Part shown: positions 41,201 through 50,200 of the stretch, piece after piece
Position numbering within the stretch: position 1 is the first letter of the stretch
Layout of the letters: the number at the start of each line of letters is the position of its first letter
Assembly: GCA_037951105.1 (NCBI GenBank)
Contig: JBAMJV010004303.1
Location: 76,339-140,338, forward strand
Reading direction: 5' to 3'
Length of the DNA: 64,000 nt
From: Echinarachnius parma
Taxonomy: Eukaryota; Echinodermata; Echinoidea; Clypeasteroida; Echinarachniidae
Program-made: the position numbers and the translations under genes
Notes under the pieces: model-generated
The model's input: the letters and a program-made list of their open reading frames with translations, nothing else
What the model was told of the DNA's origin: nothing
Databases searched by the model: none

Positions 41201-44200
41201 TAATGAATGGATAGATGGATGGATGGATGGATGGAAGGATGGATGGATGGATGGATGGATGGATGGATGGATGGATGGATGGATGGATGGATGGATGGAT
41301 GGATGGATGGATGGATGGATGGATGGATGGATGGATGGATGGATGGATGGATGGATGGATGGATCATGGATGCATCGATTGATGGATGGATGGATGAATG
41401 AATGAATTGATGGTTGGTTCCAAACAGCTTCATGCGGGCAAGTCACTCCTACAGGGTAAGATACTCCTCTCTGAGATCCAACCACTCCTTCCTGAAGAAT
41501 GGAACAGATAATGTATTAATGAGTGGATAGATGGATGGATAGATGGATGGATGGATGGATGGATGGATGGATGGATCATTGGATGGATGGATGGATGGAT
41601 GGATGGATGGATGGATGGATGGATGGATGGATGGATGGATGGATGGATGGATGGATGGATGGATGGATGGATGGATGGATGGATGGATCATGGATGCATC
41701 GATTGATGGATAAATGGATGAATGAATTGATGGTTTGTTCCAAACAGCTTCATGCGGGCAAGTCACTCCTACAGGGTAAGATACTCCTCTCTTAGATCCA
41801 ACCACTCCTTCCTGAAGAATGGAACAGATAATGTATTAATGAATGGATAGATAGATGGATGGATCATGGATGCATCGATTGATGGATGGATGGATGAATG
41901 AATGAATTGATGGTTGGTTCCAAACAGCTTCATGCGGGCAAGTCACTCCTACAGGGTAAGATACTCCTCTTTTAGATCCAACCACTCCTTCCTGAAGGAT
42001 GGAACAGATAATGTATTAATGAATGGATAGATGGATGGATGGATCATGGATGCATCGATTGATGGATGGATGGATGAATGAATGAATTGATGGTTGGTTC
42101 CAAACAGCTTCATGCGGGCAAGTCACTCCTACAGGGTAAGATACTCCTCTCTTAGATCCAACCACTCCTTCCTGAAGAATGGAACAGATAATGTATTAAT
42201 GAATGGATAGATAGATGGATGGATCATGGATGCATCGATTGATGGATGGATGGATGAATGAATGAATTGATGGTTGGTTCCAAACAGCTTCATGCGGGCA
42301 AGTCACTCCTACAGGGTAAGATACTCCTCTTTTAGATCCAACCACTCCTTCCTGAAGGATGGAACAGATAATGTATTAATGAATGGATAGATGGATGGAT
42401 GGATCATGGATGCATCGATTGATGGATGGATGGATGAATGAATGAATTGATGGTTGGTTCCAAACAGCTTCATGCGGGCAAGTCACTCCTACAGGGTAAG
42501 ATACTCCTCTCTTAGATCCAACCACTCCTTCCTGAAGAATGGAACAGATAATGTATTAATGAATGGATAGATGGATGGATGGATCATGGATGCATCGATT
42601 GATGGATGGATGGATGAATGAATGGATGGATGGTTGGTTCCAAACAGCTTCATGCGGGCAAGACATTCCTACTGAAGGGTGAGATACTCCTCTCTTAGAT
42701 CCAACCACTCCTTCCTGAAGAATGGAACAGATAATGTATTAATGAATGGATAGATGGATGGATGGATCATGGATGCATCGATTGATGGATGGATGGATGG
42801 ATGAATTGATGGTTTGGTTCCAAACTGCTTCATGCGGGCAAGTCACTCCTACAGTGTAAGATACTCCTCTCTTAGATCCAACCACTCCTTCCTGAAGAAT
42901 GGAATAGATGTATTAATGAATGGATGGATAGATGGATGGATGGATGGATGGATGGATGGATGGATGGATGGATGGATGGATGGATGGATGGATGGATGGA
43001 TGGATGGATGGTTGGATGGATGAATGAATGGATGGATGGTTGGTTCCAAACTGCTTCATGTGGGCAAGACACTCCTTCTGCAGGTTGAGATACTCCTCTC
43101 TTAGAATGGAACAGAGAATATGTGATTGAATGGATAGATGGATGGATGGATCATGGATGGATGGATGGATGGATGGATGGATGGATGGATGGATGGATCA
43201 TGGATGCATCGATTGATGGATGGATGGATGAATGAATGAATGAATTGATGGTTGGTTCCAAACAGCTTCATGCGGGCAAGACACTCCTACAGGGTGAGAT
43301 ACTCCTCTCTTGGATCCAACCACTCCTTCCTGAAGGATGGAACAGAGAATATGTGAATGAATGGATGCTTGGATGGATATATAACTAGATGGATGGATGG
43401 ATTAATGGCTCACAGCATGTTTAGTGAAAATATTCCAGGTTTCTTGGATTTAGATTTGCATATTGATTTTCAATTACACTTATTATAAGCTAAAATCAAT
43501 ACACCAAGCTGATCGAATACAACAAATTCATTACACTCAATTTATGACCATTAGAATATTTTCTCTCATAAATTAATGCAATTTAAATGAAAAATGAGCA
43601 AAGAAAATGGGGGTTTCAGGGAAAAACAGAGATTAAGGTTTTTCTTTAGCTCAGCTTGTCTAGCAATCCAGGGGTCTTGGGTTTGAATCCAGGAGAAACC
43701 CCATTTTGTTTGCTAACTTTTCATTTATGTAATATATTTCTGGTCAGTTTCCCTATGTTTGCAAGAACTCACTTGGAGATTACTCTGAGAAAGAGCGAAT
43801 CTTCTTCCTCCTGCATTCTCCTGCTCAGCTTCTTCTTCCGACTCCTCTTCTTCTTATCCAGACTGCTCGCGTGAGACAGATCCGCAACAGACTCTTCCCG
43901 TGCGTCTTCATCTCCATCCCTCGTGGCTTTGCAGGAATCCCGTCGCTGCTTCTTGGCAATCTCGCATCTCTTGTCCGGTTTACTTTTGGTTTCTCCATCA
44001 CCAGTCTCTTCGTCCGTCTCCTCCTCTTCCTCCTCATCCCGGAACCTCACCTCCCACTTGTCCCCTTCGCTCAGGCTCCGCTTCCTCTTCATCATCCTCC
44101 TCCCCATCTGTATCAGGGCCAGTCTTGTCTGCTCTTGGCTTTGTTCTGTCCTACCAACATCATCATCACCATCCTCCTCCTCCTCCTCCTCTTCGACTTT

Positions 44201-47200
44201 TGACTTCTCTTTCCCACTCTCTATCTTCTCCTTTTCTGCAAAAGATGCTTTTCTCTTAGCCGATTTAGAAGCATCCTCTTTAACATTTGAAGAATCATCA
44301 TCATCATGTTTCCTTTTCAGTGTGTTCTTTGCATCACCCAAGTCTTTCACTTCGTCTCCAGGGGCAACCGGTTCTCTCTTGGTTTCTGCAGTTCTCTCTC
44401 TCACTGAGTCCTTTGCTTTCTTCTCCTTGTGATCTTGATCACCACGGTTACCATGACAATCAGCATTTTCAGATTCATCATCTAATCTACGCTTCCTCCT
44501 TTGCCTCTGTTTTTCCAAGTCATTGATCTTTGCCATCAGAATAGAAGAGCTTGCACTTTGTGTGTTGTCCTCCTCTTCCGCTCGTGCTTTCTTAGGGTCC
44601 CTATCTTTCCTCTTGTCTGAATATTGTTCCGACTTTCCCTGTTGCCGTTGCTGGTCTCCGGAGGAAACATTTTCTCTGTAACTGAGAGTGGAGTCAAAGT
44701 CAAGGGGAATGATTCTCTTCCGGCCTCTCATTGTGGGGAATTTGCCTGCTCTGGATCGGGCGTCTTGCGGCGGGTTATTCATCAGCTGAAGTGAGAGGGA
44801 GAAAATAATGAAATAAATAACTGACACAACTTACAAATGGTTAGGAATTCAGTTTGGTAATATAACCATTCAAATATCAGCATAACAAATATCAATAATT
44901 ATATTAGAACATAAATTACATTCTCAAAAGCCTTCCACCATAACAAAATACATCTTAATGGAAATAAATCATTGTAGTTTTATGTAAATATTTGTCATGA
45001 TTTCTCATTGGATGAAGTAGAATACAAAATCAGCCGAGTGAAATTAGACAACGCAAAATAGAAAATAAAACGTCTGATGGTTTGGATTGCCAAGTTGGTC
45101 AAGGAAAATAAGGAATAATTAAAGGGGACCACCAGGCAAAGAACAACACATAATTATATGTTTTGGTACCGTTTTGTGATATCAAATAGATACCCAACAT
45201 TTTGCAAAGGGTTGTGTAATTCATAAACAAAGCAATTAATTTCCACCACTTACGGAACCACTATTATTTCTTGGTTCTGTACAGGCCAAACATTTGCGAG
45301 TGCGCCAATGCTATTCACACGTACGTTTGGAGACAATAGAATCCCGGACGATTCGTTCGCTCTGGACAAAGTAGTCTTCGTTCATTCAGACCCATGAACG
45401 CATGCTTTAGAATGGTGATGTGTTTTCCATTTTTTTTTCTTTTTCTGGAAACATATTTTGGTGAACTTGTTGATGGAATGGACTACTAATGATGTTACTT
45501 TTCATGTATAAGAATATTATTTGTGGGTGGTGGTGCCTTTTAATTAAATGTATTACGTGCCCTGCATCTGACTTCCTGTGAAGTGTGGACACTATTAACC
45601 CATTCAGGACTCACTGAGTTTGTTATAACATGCTTTCTCTATAGACCCTAGACCAAGTATTTTTAGGGACCAGTCCTGAATGGGTTAAGCTTACGAGCCA
45701 ACACTTTTTTCAAGTGAAATCCAATGTGACTCAATTCAATCCCAGTGAATACCATTTTCCTATTAAAATTGCTTGTTCTCAGGATTTGTCCACATGTGAC
45801 ATTTTTTCTAAGAAGATTTTTCTAAATGATGTGTGAGATTCTCATAGAAAATTAATTATTTTAACCCAGTGAAACCAAGATCACATTTTATCTCTTTTCT
45901 TTTAGAATTTGAATTGAATTGATCATTTATTTCAAATCTCATAAAAACAATAACATTAACAAATCACATCAAAATTTACAAAATATAACAACAGATAAAT
46001 ACAATTATGAGAATGAGGAGACAGCTAGAAAGAGCAAAATAGCCTTATTAATGCTGCCACCGAATATATAAAATTGAATTAAAACCTACCTACATAACAT
46101 AGACATATACAACATGAAAAAAAAAAAAAAAAAAAACATACACATATACAATTTTAAAAGGCCTGACCTAAAAAAAAAAAATAATTATAAACATTTACTG
46201 TAACAAGATTAATCTATATCTCCGTTTAAAAGCTGATAGAGTGGGGCTTAGTTTTACATGTATCGGTAATTTATTCCAAATTTTTGGTCCTTTAAAACAG
46301 ATTGAGTTCATGGCTACATTATTATTTACACGCGGTAAACTATAAGTTAATTGATTTCGCATATTGTATGTATACTTATCGGAATTAAGATGAAACAAAT
46401 TTGCAAGACTACATGGAATCAAATCTTTAAAACATAAATACATAAATATAGCAATGTTAAAATTATTAAGATCAAATACATTCAATAATTTTAAATCACA
46501 AAATATTGGTTTGGTATGGGCAAGGTAGTGGGCATGATATACAAGTCTTACGGATTTCTTCTGTAAACGAAACAATCTCATCATTGAATAATTACAATTG
46601 TTAGCCCAAGTAGTATTACAATAATGGAGGTATGGAGAAATAATTGCATTATAAATCATTAATAAAATATTTCGTGGAAAAAATTTCAATCGATTTAAAA
46701 TACCAATACATTTAGAAAGTTTATTGCAGACAGTATCGATGTGGTCATGCCAAACAAGCTTACTATCGATCAAGACACCCAAAAACTTAAATGAATCAGC
46801 ACGTTGAATAATCTTATCATTCATACAAATGACAACATTATCATAATCAATTTTCTTGTGAGTAAAAAACATGTAACGAGTTTTATTTACATTAAGAACC
46901 AATTTATTTAATATTAACCATTGATTAATTTTAAACAATTCAAAATTAAAATTCAAAATTAAAGTATCAATATCGTCACCTGACATAAACACACTGGTAT
47001 CGTCTGCAAACAAAATAAATTGCAACTTATTTGAGACATTACATATATCGTTCATATAAACAAGAAATAAAAGTGGGCCAAGAATTGAGCCTTGGGGCAC
47101 TCCACATTCAATTGCACTCATATCAGATTTATGATTATTAATGACAACATATTGTTTACGATTTGACAAGTAACTTTGAAATAATTTTAAAAGGACACCA

Positions 47201-50200
47201 CGAATACCGTAATTATGTAACTTATATAACAAAATGGAGTGATCTAAAGTATCGAAAGCCTTACTCAAATCAAGAAACAAACCAAGTAATATATTTTTAG
47301 AATTAAAGGCTGAAGAAACTTTAGCAACTAAATCAATTATAGCAGAGGATGTGGAGTGCCCTGCTCTGAAACCATACTGTGTGTTAGATAAAATATCACA
47401 CTTTTCCAAGAAGTTTAAAAGCCGATTATATATACATTTTTCTAAAATCTTTGAAAAAACAGGTAACACTGAGATAGGTCTATAATTGTTAAGGCTTGAA
47501 CTCAGACCACTCTTATAAACCGGCGTTACTTTTGCCACCTTTAATTTATCCGGAAATATACCAGTGTTCAAAGAAGAATTAAATATATTGCACAATGGAA
47601 AACAAATTATGTGAATAACCTTTTTAATAATCGATATATTAATATCGTCACAACCCGCACTTGATCGATTCTGAAAATTACAAATTATAGTTACAATCTC
47701 TCCAGGAGTGATCGGTTTAAAAAATGCTGTCTGAGGATTTTCTTCCAAGTATTGCACAAAATCATTCTCATTAATATTATCACTTTGAAGGTGATTAGAA
47801 AGAGATATACCTATATTTACAAAATATTCATTAAACGATTGTGCTATATCATATTCATCTGTAATTTTCTGATCGTTAACTTCAATGCAATCGATCATAC
47901 TTGATTTTGAAGTTTTTCCTAATGCTTTATTAATTACATCCCATGTTTTTTTCATATTATATTTAACATCAGAAAACAATTTTTTAAAATAGGCATTTTT
48001 TATACGCTTAATTTCATTATTCACCTTGTTTCGAAATTCTTTATAAATACGTTCTCTATAAGCAGTTGGATTCTTAATAAATTGTTTATATAAATCATAC
48101 CTCTTTTTACACAATTTACGCAGCTCTTCATTAAACCAAGGCTTGTCTTTACGCAATTTAACAATCTTATTTTTTAGAGGAAAACATTCATCATATATTT
48201 CCATAAATTGATGTAAAAAATTGTCATACTTAACATTTGGGTCATTATTATTAATACGCCATGGTACTTTTTTCAATTTTTCAATAAAAATATTTATATT
48301 TCTATCACATAAATCACGTTTCTTTGTTATTCTACTTGTATCATTAACAAAATCATTATGAATACAATATATAGGAAAATGGTCACTAACGTCAACTAAA
48401 ATAATACCAGACAAAATATTGTTTAAGTCATTTGTAAAAATATTATCAATTAAAGTAGCAGAATGATCAGAAACACGGGTTGGAAAATGAATGACTGGGT
48501 ACATCGAATTACACATAAAAACATCTAGAAATTCGTTAACTTGATGACAAGAATGAGCGTCCAATAAGTTTAAGTTAAAGTCACCAGTAAAATATGAAAT
48601 GTTACTTTCTTTATTTACCTTATGAAGTACTGAAGTTAATGATTCAATAAATAATGGCAAGGATGAATTTGGTGGTCTATAAATAACACTAAATAAAATA
48701 TTCTTTGGGAAAGATTTAATTTCAATAAAAATACATTCAATAAAATCAGTAAATATATCTAAATCCAATCTATGTACAAATTTAAAATCATTACGAATAT
48801 ATGCACCTACCCCACCACCGACACGGTCTTGACGTGTATTACCAATAAAAGTATAGCTATCAACATTATAGACTGGGTCATTAGGTTTTAGCCACGTCTC
48901 TGTTAAACCAATTGCACAAAATTTATTATCTATACTGTCCAAAAATAAAGAGAAACTATCAAAATTTTTCTTAAGGCTTCTACAATTAAGATGCAAATAT
49001 GAAAATCGATTATGTATCTGTTGCTCTTTAAAAAAATCATTAAACTCATTTGGGAGAAAATAATTCTGGTTCGGACCATAAATAGAATCTTCACTATCAA
49101 TAGGAGATAATAATTCAGTCAGTTTCAACAAATATTTCGTGTGATGCATCCCATTTAACATATTATGAACAATCAAAGTTTCACAATTCTGATACTTTTG
49201 ACTAGAAAGGGTTTTCCAATTCAAATATAAAATATCTCCATATAGAATTTTGAAAAATCAAAACCCATTTAACCCCTTGACTACGGGAACCAGGTGGGTT
49301 GTGTACAAAGTTTATGGGGATTTCATAAACTCATGGGGAACGGGTTACCAAACAACAATGAAAGAAGAAAAGAAATGTGAAACTCCAAAAACGGTTCAAT
49401 TTCACAAAGTTAATGGATCCCTTTAACCACTTGACTACGGGAACCGGGTGGGTTGTGTACAAAGTCTATGGGGATTTCAGGAACTCGTAGTGAACGGGTT
49501 AATAGTATTTACCTCACATGCTCGACCAGCCTCTTGCGGGGTTTCAAATTCCACAAATGCAAATCCCTTGATGTCATTGGTCGACCTGTAGCGCGGCAGA
49601 CTGATGTACACCACGTTGCCGCAGTGAGAGAAGGCTCTCTTCAACCAATCGTGGTCGGCTTTCCTTGGCAGGCATTCCTGAAAATCAAATAGAAAGTAAA
49701 ACATTCTTCAATCACTACAAAGACACAAATGTAAAATAAAAAGTTTAAAATTCTCAAATGACTATACAGTACCATAATACAAAAGACGTTGACATACCAG
49801 AGAACAGTGAAATTTTGCTCATTTCTGAAGATTTGTCAAGCAAAGTGATGTGTAGGACATTGTACCAGTTAGACAATTTGTAACAAGACCATTGTAAATT
49901 GGCATCATGCCAAACAAATTTAAGAGAGTTACCTAAATGGCTTCATGCAGGTAAGCTTGCCAAATAGCATGTTTCAGCCTTATATGATAATGTAAAATGG
50001 ACACTTCGAAATCTTAACCCATGGATATTTGCCAGAGTGGGCCCAAAGTGTATACTTACCACATAAACCATGCAATCATCTGGGTCATGCTTTGGGGTTC
50101 CGAGGGGGAGTTTCCTTCGCACCATGTTTCCGTCCTTGCTCAGCTCCAGCATTGACGATTGCTGCACTGCCATGACAACCGTCTTCCGGTCGGTTGTCAT

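Noticed and set aside
40360-42900. CRISPR-like regularly spaced repeats
   Set aside because: Eukaryotic context; the units are partial exons plus microsatellite, with no unique spacers.
39617-43070. Many ORFs rich in WMDG or HPSI
   Set aside because: Translations of the (TGGA)n microsatellite on both strands.
43825-44526. Several ORFs opposite and out of frame with LARP7 exon 4
   Set aside because: Shadows created by the purine-biased charged linker; exon 4 has splice sites and homology.
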